Origin: Candidatus Terraquivivens ruidianensis
GTDB taxonomy: Archaea; Thermoproteota; Nitrososphaeria_A; Caldarchaeales; Wolframiiraptoraceae
Length of the DNA: 64,000 nucleotides
Direction of reading: 5' to 3'
NCBI GenBank assembly: GCA_023267975.1
Contig: JALNLA010000002.1
Coordinates: 103,053-167,052, forward strand
In this document: positions 55,180 through 62,842 of the stretch, piece after piece
How the letters are laid out: the number at the start of each line of letters is the position of its first letter
Numbering within the stretch: position 1 is the first letter of the stretch
Position numbers and translations under genes: made by a program
The notes under the pieces: generated by a model
Told to the model about the DNA's origin: nothing
What the model saw: the letters and a program-made list of their open reading frames with translations, nothing else
The model's database searches: none

Positions 55180-55412
55180 TTTATAACAACCTCAGAACCA
55201 TTCCAGTCAGGCCCGCTCAGCTCACGCAGAGCATCTATGTCCCTTGAGGCTTTACCTAGACGAACGAGGTCTTTCTTAGACCCCCTCCTCTCCTCCTCAG
55301 CCTCCAACACTCTCAGTACGTAGGACCTCAGAATCTGGCTCCAGTTAAGCTCTCGAAGCCTGTCCATTCTCCTTTTGACTTCCCGAGTCACTCGAAACGA
55401 TACAGTTGCCAT
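55158..55412 (-). CDS. vapB: VapB antitoxin, ribbon-helix-helix
   Basis: 84 aa. N-terminal ATVSFRVTREVKRRMDRLRE is a ribbon-helix-helix DNA-binding motif; the C-terminal half would wrap the toxin. First gene of the VapBC pair; it likely autorepresses from the short gap between it and tRNA-Lys. Confidence 0.88.
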   Translation of the reverse strand: MATVSFRVTREVKRRMDRLRELNWSQILRSYVLRVLEAEEERRGSKKDLVRLGKASRDIDALRELSGPDWNGSEVVIKWRKLRR

Positions 55413-55511
55413 GTAAGAAATTTATTACTAGATGAATATAAGTATTACATAATGGACATAATGGCGCCATAGGCTTATCTCTCTTGTGGCCTTTCTTAGC
55501 CCTTAATTTTA

Positions 55512-55607
55512 CGGGCCCGGCGGGATTCGGACCCGCGACCCCCGGGTTAAAAGCCTCACCGAGACTTTCATCTCACCGGTGCTCTATCCTGGCTGAGCTA
55601 CGGGCCC
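55512..55607 (-). tRNA. tRNA-Lys(TTT) with intron in the anticodon stem
   Basis: Acceptor GGGCCCG/CGGGCCC, discriminator G, no CCA; T-arm GCGGGTCCGAATCCCGC. The 5' strand of the anticodon stem is broken after position 30 by a 21-base intron (55555-55575). Textbook bulge-helix-bulge: central helix CACC/GGTG, bulges GGT and AGG, inner helix GAGA/TCTC. Splicing restores CCGGG-CTTTTAA-CCCGG with anticodon TTT. T-loop has TCC instead of TTC. Confidence 0.93.
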
Positions 55608-55801
55608 ATTCAAAGCTCAATCTATCATATTTATATTTAACCTTGTTTCTATTCTTTTTCTAACTGCGTTAGTTATATCATCATTTGACTCTTAGTAAAC
55701 CGTCATCATATCTCCTTTTGCACTAATAATAAATCCTTTCATAGCACGGCCTTTTTTGATACTTAATGGTCCAGAATACACTATTCCGGGTTAATTGTTA
55801 T

Positions 55802-56830
55802 TTACTCTGATTCCCTTTCTTCGAAGATCTCTTCCTTTAAGGATATAACTTTCTCCTTTATAGGGCTTCCCCCTTCTAGATCATCAACCCAGCATATAAT
55901 ATAGTCGCATCCACTTATATCATGACCATGTTGAATGAATGTTGAAGATCTATATTCAAATTCTATGCGACAGTAGTTTCCTTCTTCGTCAAGTGCTATC
56001 ATATCTGGAAACGTTTGTTGGACCTTTATTATGTAGGGGAATCCAAGTTCTCTATGATACATTCCAAAGAGGAGGACAACGCCCAACTCGTTGACGGGTT
56101 CATATAGGAGAGGGATCTTGCCGAGGGGTCCTCCAGTTTTCTCAACTGGTTGCGGGAAAGGCACTAATTCTCTAAACAGTCGCGCTATGGCGAGTGTATC
56201 CCAGTCTTTTGGTAATACGTCTTTAAGTGATTTTAGTATCAGTTCATTATATAGTTCGAACTTCTTGCCCACAGAAAGAGCATTAAGATCTTCATCATGC
56301 CTTTTTCTACTTTCAAGCTTAGCCTCTTCAAATAATCCAAGCCAGTTTAACTGCATCTCTAATATATCGGTCTTGAATGTTGGCATAACTTGATCAGGAT
56401 AATATATGAACAATAATTTCTTTACATAATGCTTATCCCCTCCCCATCCTTTTAATTCAAGCCAACGTTCGTCATCTATTTTCTCATGAATTAGTTTTTC
56501 ATCGTTCACAAGAAGTTTGAGAAGTTGCTTGAATAAATCAATCTTCTCACATGCTTCACGCCAAGGTAAATCGCTAGGAACACGAATACGTCCTACCCGC
56601 TTTAACTTAAATTCAAAGAAATAGAAGAACCAATCACGTGGACCGCCAGGATTATAAAGACTTTTGGGAGTTAATTTATCTATCATTTCAGGGTTTTTTC
56701 TGAATGGAAAATAATCCAGCATCTCCTTTAACGCCTCCCTATCTTTTCTGACTTCTTCATGAAACTCTGAGCTAGTAGAGAGCTGCTTTACTTTTTGTAA
56801 GACGTCATTTTTTATCTGTGTTAGAAGCAC
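55802..56830 (-). CDS. Restriction-like nuclease-fold protein, unknown role
   Basis: 342 aa. The C-terminal 100 residues resemble a PD-(D/E)XK core: Glu248 in PVNELG, FPDMIAL (Asp276), then CRIEFEYRSSTFIQHGHDIS followed by GCDYIICWVDD, with E290-x-E292 where ExK is usual. Similar RIEFE..S..F..HGHD..GCD..I.CW blocks occur in scattered bacterial and archaeal proteins of unknown, possibly defence, function. The N-terminal 230 residues are mostly helical. Its AT-rich flanks and the VapBC, transposase and tRNA neighbours mark it as accessory. Confidence 0.6.
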   Translation of the reverse strand: MLLTQIKNDVLQKVKQLSTSSEFHEEVRKDREALKEMLDYFPFRKNPEMIDKLTPKSLYNPGGPRDWFFYFFEFKLKRVGRIRVPSDLPWREACEKIDLFKQLLKLLVNDEKLIHEKIDDERWLELKGWGGDKHYVKKLLFIYYPDQVMPTFKTDILEMQLNWLGLFEEAKLESRKRHDEDLNALSVGKKFELYNELILKSLKDVLPKDWDTLAIARLFRELVPFPQPVEKTGGPLGKIPLLYEPVNELGVVLLFGMYHRELGFPYIIKVQQTFPDMIALDEEGNYCRIEFEYRSSTFIQHGHDISGCDYIICWVDDLEGGSPIKEKVISLKEEIFEERESE

Positions 56831-57386
56831 AATGATTAGGTTTTTTGATAGATTATAAAGTTTATCGGTTCTATTCTATATTGACATACATCTCAAGACC
56901 GTTTTCATACTTGTTTACATACACATCATCTAAGCTTGCTTAATATAAGATGATCAAAAGAATTTTTCGTTACGTACATTTAGGATTTGTTTTTACAAAT
57001 TGGTCTTCAAGCTTCTTACTTAGATATCTCCCCATCTTTGCTCTAATCTTTGTTTGTTTAAAGATTGATAAATTTTACGATAACTGGTCCTGAGAAATGA
57101 ACTCATAAGTTAAAAAGGGTTGCACATATATTGTCGCCCCATAACATATAAGAGAGAATTGTAAGCCATAGTTGATGACTTAACATAAGGGCAATCATTA
57201 ACCTATTTATCAGGGCCATGGTTTTCTTAAAGCGTTATATTATAGGAGCGTTCTTAGCCGTAGACAAATCGATGCTGAGCATGATCCTCAATAAACTTGC
57301 CGGATTTTCTCGCCCTATATTCTCTACATGGATGGACAGCATAATGATGTCAAGCTTTATTAGTGAACCCTCCATTTTGTTAAATG
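56831..57386. other. AT-rich gap with no supported gene
   Basis: About 555 bases of low-GC sequence. Only short overlapping frames are present on both strands (for example a 60-aa frame from 57218), without recognisable motifs. It separates the nuclease-like gene from two possible small genes. Confidence 0.5.
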
Positions 57387-57572
57387 TGGATGAGGCCTAG
57401 GATTGATGTAGCTACACTCGTACTCGGCGAAACTGGGGAGAGGAGGTTTAACGAGTTCAATGAGGAGACTGAGTTCGGCTTTAGGGTCCGTCTCGACAAA
57501 CTTCTGACTGAGGGCTTGAAAGAGGTTAAGTGGGTCTCTGAGAACCTAGACGTAGTGGAGATCATTGAGTGA
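57387..57572 (+). CDS. Possible small gene, 61 aa
   Basis: Reads MRPRIDVATLVLGETGERRF, then acidic/amphipathic sequence ending SENLDVVEIIE. Composition is protein-like and charged, unlike the surrounding AT-rich DNA. No family recognised. Its stop overlaps the TTG of a following 45-aa frame, as in coupled gene pairs. Could be a gene remnant. Confidence 0.35.
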   Translation, partial: WMRPRIDVATLVLGETGERRFNEFNEETEFGFRVRLDKLLTEGLKEVKWVSENLDVVEIIE

Positions 57573-57702
57573 GGAGTTTAAGCCGGACACGTTATCAAAC
57601 GAGTTAATCGATTTACTCAGAGACATCTTACATGAAAAATTCCAGAAAAACTTGACACTCCATAAATTAAACATCATCGCAGGTCCCAATAAACCCTTTT
57701 AA
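57565..57702 (+). CDS. Possible small gene, 45 aa, coupled to previous
   Basis: TTG start inside the end of the preceding frame (ATTGAGTGA). It reads LSEEFKPDTLSNELIDLLRD followed by ILHEKFQKNLTLHKLN, helical and charged. Not recognised. The two-gene overlap is like small toxin-antitoxin pairs, but nothing more supports that. Confidence 0.3.
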   Translation: MSEEFKPDTLSNELIDLLRDILHEKFQKNLTLHKLNIIAGPNKPF

Positions 57703-57728
57703 ACCACTAATCCTATAAAAAACGTTAA

Positions 57729-58163
57729 GTGGTGAGTGTAGTGGTACATCCTGGCCGTATTCTTGGAGTTGTTATGGGTCTAGTTATCTTGGCCTCAATA
57801 TTCATGTTACCATTCATCAATGAACCGCCTACAACCCTTTACGCAATTGCTAGACCTTTGCTCGAAAACATAGGCCTCATACCTAGCATGGGAGACCAGA
57901 CGACCGTCGCGTACGCTTACATCATAGTCATCTCCTTCATCCTTCTGGTGGTTGCGGGCGTTGTAGGCGTCTTTCCCCTCGGCACAGGGGTCTTAGGAAT
58001 TATAGGAATGGGCTTCATCACCCTCGCGCCATTCTTCCTAACACCTTTTGGAATACTCCAACCGGTCTGGGGCCTAGGCTTCTATGCTATATGGTTTGCA
58101 TCGATAATCTCTTTGGGAGCATCTTTCTGGCACGGTAGACCGAGAAAGCAATCCAGCCAATAG
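57729..58163 (+). CDS. Four-TM membrane protein of unknown function
   Basis: 144 aa with hydrophobic helices around 10-28, 60-85, 87-105 and 113-132, and a basic tail (HGRPRKQSSQ). No family recognised. Several GTG starts (57729, 57732, 57741) are close together. Confidence 0.65.
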   Translation: MVSVVVHPGRILGVVMGLVILASIFMLPFINEPPTTLYAIARPLLENIGLIPSMGDQTTVAYAYIIVISFILLVVAGVVGVFPLGTGVLGIIGMGFITLAPFFLTPFGILQPVWGLGFYAIWFASIISLGASFWHGRPRKQSSQ

Positions 58164-58202
58164 CAAAATTCAAGACTTCTACTGTCTACTTACCGTCTTA
58201 CG

Positions 58203-58508
58203 TCACCTTGTAGACGGTACTTCTCTGATTATCCTCGAAACTTTTAGGACAAGATCGTCTAGCAGCTTTAGGAACTCCGCCTCTTCTCTTATGACGCTGA
58301 ACTTCCTTTCTCGTATAGTTTCCCTTATCTCCCTCAACCTATCGTTAACCTTTCCCATTTTGTCCATCAAGTCTATCAACCTTTCGGCAGCGTCTATCAG
58401 CCTAAGCGGTCCGTAGAGCTGAGGCTCGTCAACACAACCTCTTGCACTGACTATCAGGAAAGTCAGAAGCTTAAAGTGCTCATCCTCTATAATGCTTTCC
58501 GTAACCAT
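58203..58508 (-). CDS. DUF6092-like helical protein
   Basis: 101 aa, all-helical. The block FLIVSARGCVDEPQLYGPLR followed by LIDAAERLIDLM is the pattern I associate with DUF6092 (SARGL-x-DEP-x-x-YGP-x-RL). Start overlaps the nitroreductase stop by 29 bases, so the two are likely co-expressed. Function unknown. Confidence 0.7.
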   Translation of the reverse strand: MVTESIIEDEHFKLLTFLIVSARGCVDEPQLYGPLRLIDAAERLIDLMDKMGKVNDRLREIRETIRERKFSVIREEAEFLKLLDDLVLKVSRIIREVPSTR

Positions 58509-59016
58509 CTACGTAGACCACCTCGCTGAGAGGTCTCCTCTCTGGAGGATGTGGCCATTCTTCAGGATAGCCTAAGCTGACAATTATTACGGGCTCTAAA
58601 TTCTCCGGAAGCTCAAGGATTTCCCTTACTGCCAGCTTGTTGAAGGAGACTATCGGACATGACCCTATGCCGAGGCCGTATGCCATGAGCATCATGTTCT
58701 GGGTTGCCATAGACGCATCCATGATTGACATAGTATAGCCTATCTTTCCAGCTTTTTCGTACCTGTCCCTATCGACGCATACCACGACCAAAGCATCCGG
58801 GTTTCCGAACAGCCCCGGCGACACGAGCTTTATCTTCTTTATCAAGCCCGAATCCCTAACGAGGACGAACTGCCAAGGCTGTATGTTGCTTCCACTCGGA
58901 GCCCATATGCCAGCTTCCATTGTTAGCCTTAGATGATCCTCCGGAATCTTCTTCTCCAAGAACTTTCTGATGGACCTCCTTCCTTTTATTATGCTCAGAA
59001 GCTCCTTTGGTTCCAT
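58480..59016 (-). CDS. Nitroreductase-family flavoprotein
   Basis: 178 aa. LLSIIKGRRSIRKFLEKKIP, the FMN segment APSGSNIQPWQFVLVRDSG, and YGLGIGSCPIVSF and SLGYPEEWPHPPERR are typical. A paralogue of 18600-19190. Coupled to the DUF6092-like gene downstream. Confidence 0.9.
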   Translation of the reverse strand: MEPKELLSIIKGRRSIRKFLEKKIPEDHLRLTMEAGIWAPSGSNIQPWQFVLVRDSGLIKKIKLVSPGLFGNPDALVVVCVDRDRYEKAGKIGYTMSIMDASMATQNMMLMAYGLGIGSCPIVSFNKLAVREILELPENLEPVIIVSLGYPEEWPHPPERRPLSEVVYVDGYGKHYRG

Positions 59017-59149
59017 ACCACCAACGGTCTTTTGGTCGGATAAAACCGTTGCTGAGTGACTGAAGCGCCAATGTTCTATTAACGCCTCACGCTTCAGAAA
59101 AACTTTAAGAATTGCTTTTAAGAAATTTTTCTCTGCCCTGGAAAGGACT

Positions 59150-59271
59150 GCCCTAGCCCGATGGGCGGCAAGGGTAGTATAGTCCGGTCTAGTATCGGCG
59201 GCTGTCGCCCGCCGGACCCGGGTTCAAATCCCGGCCATGGGAAGGGTTGAAACCCTGCCCGCCGAGGGGCG
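59150..59271 (+). tRNA. tRNA-Asp(GTC) with two acceptor-stem introns
   Basis: Core: D-arm from TAGTATAGTCC, anticodon stem GGCGG/CCGCC with loop CTGTCGC (anticodon GTC), T-arm CCGGGTTCAAATCCCGG. The acceptor stem appears only after removing two introns. Intron 1, 59155-59172 (18 nt), between positions 5 and 6: helix TGCC/GGCA, bulges CTA and AGG, inner helix GCCC/GGGC. Intron 2, 59238-59266 (29 nt), between 68 and 69: helix CGGC/GCCG, bulges CAT and AGG, inner helix GGG/CCC. Spliced ends GCCCTGG and CCAGGGC are perfectly complementary; discriminator G fits Asp. Promoter-like TTTAAGAAATTTTT (about 59117-59130) precedes it. Confidence 0.9.
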
Positions 59272-59379
59272 CTAAAAATTTTTGAACCCGGGGAAAAGTA
59301 ACATAATTATTAAGAAAAAATTAAAATTAAGAAATTCATTTTATAAGGAACCTGTTTTTTAAAGAGCATAAGAATAGAC

Positions 59380-60669
59380 ATGGATCCTCCTAGTGCAACT
59401 AAGTTTGATGTGGCTATTGTTGGTGCCGGTCCTGCAGGTGCGTCAGCCGCGTATACGCTAGCAAGGAAGGGTTTTAAAGTTGTTGTACTCGAAAGGGGTA
59501 GAACACCTGGCTCCAAGAACCTTTTTGGCGGTAGAGTATATTCCCACCCGCTCGAGCTAATATTTGAAGGGTTTAAGAATGAGGCACCTATCGAGCGATG
59601 GACGAAGCGCGAAGTGTTAAGCTTCGTGACGGAAGAGGGTATTGTGTCCGTTGAATATGCATCAGGTAGCTCCACGAGCTTCACTGCATACCTTTCTAAA
59701 TTGAGTGCATGGATGGCATCGAAGGCAGAGTCTGCCGGCGCCATACTTGTTACAGACGTTAGAGTAGATGACATTCTGATGGAAAACGGTAAGGCGGTGG
59801 GCATAGTTTCTGGCGGAGATAGGCTTTATGCAGACGTTGTCGTAATAGCGGAGGGGGTAAACAGGCTTCTTTGCGAAAGGAGGAACATTACTCCACAGCT
59901 TTCCCCTGAAGAAGTAGCTCTTGGTGTAAAACACGTGATAAGGCTTGGAACAGATAAGATTAACGATAGGTTTGGATTGGACTCAAACGAAGGCCTTGCA
60001 TGGTTTCTCATCGGTAAGGTAACCGACTATCTACCCGGTGGTGCATTCCTATACACCAACTCAACAACGGTCAGCCTCGGTATTGTTGTCTTCCTATCGC
60101 ATGCTATGAAAAAGGTCAAGAGGCATATATATGAGGTTCTTGAAGATCTGAGAACCTCTCCGCCTTTTACACGACTTTTAGAGGGTGGGAGTCTTGTTGA
60201 GTATGGTTCCCACTTAACGCCCGAGGCTGGCCTAAAGATGATGCCCAAGAAACTTTACGGCGATGGTTTTCTCATAGTAGGCGATGCAGCCGGTCTTCTA
60301 ATCAACCTCGGTTATACGGTAAGGGGTGTAGACCTGGCAGCGTTCAGCGGCTACCTTGCGGCTGAGGCCATAGAGGAGGCTCACTCTTTGGGAAGCTATA
60401 CCTCGCATAACTTATCGTGCTATGAGCGGAAGTTAAACGATAGTTTTGTGATGAAAGAAATGAAAAGGCACGACTCGGTGCAGAAGCTTATGAGCAAAAG
60501 CCATATTTTCGAGCTCTATCCACAAGTACTTGTGGGTACGACAAAAAGACTTTTTGAGTTCGAGGAGGCTTCGCCAAAGTTATTAGAGGCGGCGAAGGAA
60601 TCATTAAAAGGCAAAGGGTCTAAATTTAAGATGCTTCTAGATGCTATTACTTTGATGAGGGGGCCTTAA
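59380..60669 (+). CDS. fixC: FixC-like ETF:quinone oxidoreductase
   Basis: 429 aa FAD protein. KFDVAIVGAGPAGASAAYTL is the dinucleotide motif, GSKNLFGGRVYSHPLE the FixC-type loop, and GFLIVGDAAGLLINLGYTVR the second FAD motif. Receives electrons from FixAB and passes them to quinone through FixX. First gene of the fixCXAB operon (next start two bases on). Confidence 0.93.
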   Translation: MDPPSATKFDVAIVGAGPAGASAAYTLARKGFKVVVLERGRTPGSKNLFGGRVYSHPLELIFEGFKNEAPIERWTKREVLSFVTEEGIVSVEYASGSSTSFTAYLSKLSAWMASKAESAGAILVTDVRVDDILMENGKAVGIVSGGDRLYADVVVIAEGVNRLLCERRNITPQLSPEEVALGVKHVIRLGTDKINDRFGLDSNEGLAWFLIGKVTDYLPGGAFLYTNSTTVSLGIVVFLSHAMKKVKRHIYEVLEDLRTSPPFTRLLEGGSLVEYGSHLTPEAGLKMMPKKLYGDGFLIVGDAAGLLINLGYTVRGVDLAAFSGYLAAEAIEEAHSLGSYTSHNLSCYERKLNDSFVMKEMKRHDSVQKLMSKSHIFELYPQVLVGTTKRLFEFEEASPKLLEAAKESLKGKGSKFKMLLDAITLMRGP

Positions 60670-60670
60670 C

Positions 60671-60979
60671 ATGACTCAGCAGACTGCTACAAAACAAAGA
60701 ATCAAAAGAATAAGGCTTGAGGATGCATTAAACGCTAACGTTTGGGATGTAGATGCCAAGCCGCATATAATCGTAGATAGTGAAAAGTGCGTAGGTTGTA
60801 CTAACAGCGCATGCACGTACTTATGTCCAGGAGGATGCTTTACGCTCTTGGCGGGCAAACTATTATACAGCTACGAGGGGTGCCTTGAATGCGGCACATG
60901 TAGGGTCGTATGTCCAAAGGATGCCGTAACATGGAATTACCCGTTAAGCGGAAGAGGTGTTCAATATAGATTTGGGTGA
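60671..60979 (+). CDS. fixX: FixX-like ferredoxin
   Basis: 102 aa. KCVGCTNSACTYLCPGGCF and GCLECGTCRVVCPKDAV; the second motif binds a 4Fe-4S cluster, and the C-terminal VTWNYPLSGRGVQYRFG is the FixX/ETF-QO tail. Works with FixC at the membrane. Stop overlaps the fixA ATG. Confidence 0.93.
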   Translation: MTQQTATKQRIKRIRLEDALNANVWDVDAKPHIIVDSEKCVGCTNSACTYLCPGGCFTLLAGKLLYSYEGCLECGTCRVVCPKDAVTWNYPLSGRGVQYRFG

Positions 60980-61794
60980 TGTCCATGCCGCTAGATATCG
61001 TGGTTTGCGTTAAGTGGGTTCCGAACACTCAAATTGTCAATATAGACCCTCGTACTGGTACGTTAATTCGTGAGGGCGTGCCCAGCATCATTAACCCTCA
61101 TGACCTCAACGCCGTAGAGTTCGGACTTACGCTTAAGGATTCGTACGGCGGCAGGCTTACCGCTATAGCCATGTCACCACCTAGCGCCAAGGCCGGGCTT
61201 GAATTTCTTATAGGCATGGGTGTTGATAGAGCCATACTGATAACTGATAGGGTTTTCGCTGGTGCAGACACTCTGGCGACATCTTATGTATTGGCTAAGG
61301 CAATCGAAAGGTTAATGCCCACGGACCTGATAATCTTTGGCCAAGAGACCATCGATAGCTCTACGGCCCACATTTGTGCCCAAACGGCTTCTTGGCTCAA
61401 GCTTCCATACATATATTATGTCATTGATGCGAGGCTCGAGGACGGGAAAAAGAACATAGTGGTCAAAAGGGTTCTTGAGAGGAAGATAGAGGTCTTCGAG
61501 CTTCCACTACCATGCTTAATGGCAATTGCTATGAAAAGCAATGTGCCAAGGCCTGTAACCCTAAGCAATAAGATAAAGGCGAAAATGGAAAACCTGATAG
61601 AAGTATGGAACAACGAGATGCTTAAGCTTAACATAAATTGCGTAGGATTGAAAGGTTCCCCGACCGTCGTCTCGAAAAGTATTCCGACACCGGTCGTTCC
61701 GAGAAAGAAGCTAAAGTTTGAGGGAACTGACCCTATCGAAGCAGCAAGGTGGCTTTTAGATAGGTTGGCAGAGGAAGGTGTAAGGGTGATATAA
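60979..61794 (+). CDS. fixA: Electron transfer flavoprotein beta subunit (FixA)
   Basis: 271 aa. DIVVCVKWVPNTQIVNIDPR, PSIINPHDLNAVEFGL, and GADTLATSYVLAKAI, DLIIFGQETIDSSTAH are ETF-beta motifs. The C-terminus has FEGTDPIEAARWLLDRL. Forms the FixAB heterodimer; in bifurcating Etfs this subunit holds the FAD that splits electrons. Whether this pair bifurcates cannot be decided from sequence by eye. Confidence 0.93.
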   Translation: MSMPLDIVVCVKWVPNTQIVNIDPRTGTLIREGVPSIINPHDLNAVEFGLTLKDSYGGRLTAIAMSPPSAKAGLEFLIGMGVDRAILITDRVFAGADTLATSYVLAKAIERLMPTDLIIFGQETIDSSTAHICAQTASWLKLPYIYYVIDARLEDGKKNIVVKRVLERKIEVFELPLPCLMAIAMKSNVPRPVTLSNKIKAKMENLIEVWNNEMLKLNINCVGLKGSPTVVSKSIPTPVVPRKKLKFEGTDPIEAARWLLDRLAEEGVRVI

Positions 61795-61795
61795 C

Positions 61796-62842
61796 ATGTC
61801 GGCAGTTCAGCAAATTTGCCCAGAATGGGAACAAAACGTCAATAAGGAAGAGTTCAAGGGCATATGGGTTTTTGTTGAGTGTTTTGAGGGTTTGGTGAAT
61901 GAGGCCTCGCTACAGTTAATAACACCAGCCAAGAAGATTGCCGAGAAGCTTAACGCCAGCATTACCGCAATCATGCTGGGACATAGGATAGAAATGATGC
62001 TCAATGAACCGGTTTACTATGGTGCAGATAGCGTGATTTACGTGGATGATGAGGATCTGGCTACGTATTATCCAAATGTTTACGGTGACGTCCTAGTTAA
62101 CCTTGTCAAGAAATACAAGCCCGAACTCCTCCTCATAGCTGGAACGCTTAGTGGTAGAGAGATGGCACCATACGTTGCTAACTGTCTGAGGACGGGTATC
62201 ACGGCTGACTGTACGGATTTTGACGTAGATGAAACAACAATGGACGTACTCCAGATAAGACCACCGTTTGGTGCAACCTTGCTCGCATACATAAGGACGC
62301 CACACAATAGGCCACAAATTGCAACGGTTAGACCAAACGTCTTCAATTTACCAAATAAGGACGTTTCTAGAAAAACCAGCTCAGTAATCAGGGAACATGT
62401 TGAGATACCGAGGCCGAACGTCCGTCTGCTTAGCTCGGAAAAAGTCGAGAAGGAGGCTGCTATAATAGAGAAAGCCGACGTCATAGTTTCTGGAGGAAAG
62501 GGTTTAGGTTCTCCAGAAGGATTTAGATTATTGGAGGAACTTGCGCGTGAATTTGGCGGCGTCGTGGCAGGTTCTAGAAAAGCAGTTGATGCGGGCTGGA
62601 TACCTCATGAGAAGCAGGTAGGCCAAACGGGTAAGAGCGTAAAAGCTTCCTTGTATATTGCCGTAGGTATATCTGGCGCTGCCCAGCATCTGTTCGGCAT
62701 AAGGGAGGTAAAAACTGTCGTGGCGATAAACACGGACCCAGAAGCTCCAATATTCGACAACGCCGATTACGGGATAGTTGGTGACTATAGACAGATAATA
62801 CCTGCAATAATAGAGGAGGTAAAGAGGCGAAGGCGTGGCTAG
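61796..62842 (+). CDS. fixB: Electron transfer flavoprotein alpha subunit (FixB)
   Basis: 348 aa. The C-terminal FAD domain is clear: IVSGGKGLGSPEGFRLLEEL, VVAGSRKAVDAGWIPHEKQV, GISGAAQHLFGI and AINTDPEAPIFDNADYGIVG followed by DYRQIIPAI. Last gene of fixCXAB; its stop overlaps the convergent FrhB-like stop by four bases. Confidence 0.95.
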   Translation: MSAVQQICPEWEQNVNKEEFKGIWVFVECFEGLVNEASLQLITPAKKIAEKLNASITAIMLGHRIEMMLNEPVYYGADSVIYVDDEDLATYYPNVYGDVLVNLVKKYKPELLLIAGTLSGREMAPYVANCLRTGITADCTDFDVDETTMDVLQIRPPFGATLLAYIRTPHNRPQIATVRPNVFNLPNKDVSRKTSSVIREHVEIPRPNVRLLSSEKVEKEAAIIEKADVIVSGGKGLGSPEGFRLLEELAREFGGVVAGSRKAVDAGWIPHEKQVGQTGKSVKASLYIAVGISGAAQHLFGIREVKTVVAINTDPEAPIFDNADYGIVGDYRQIIPAIIEEVKRRRRG

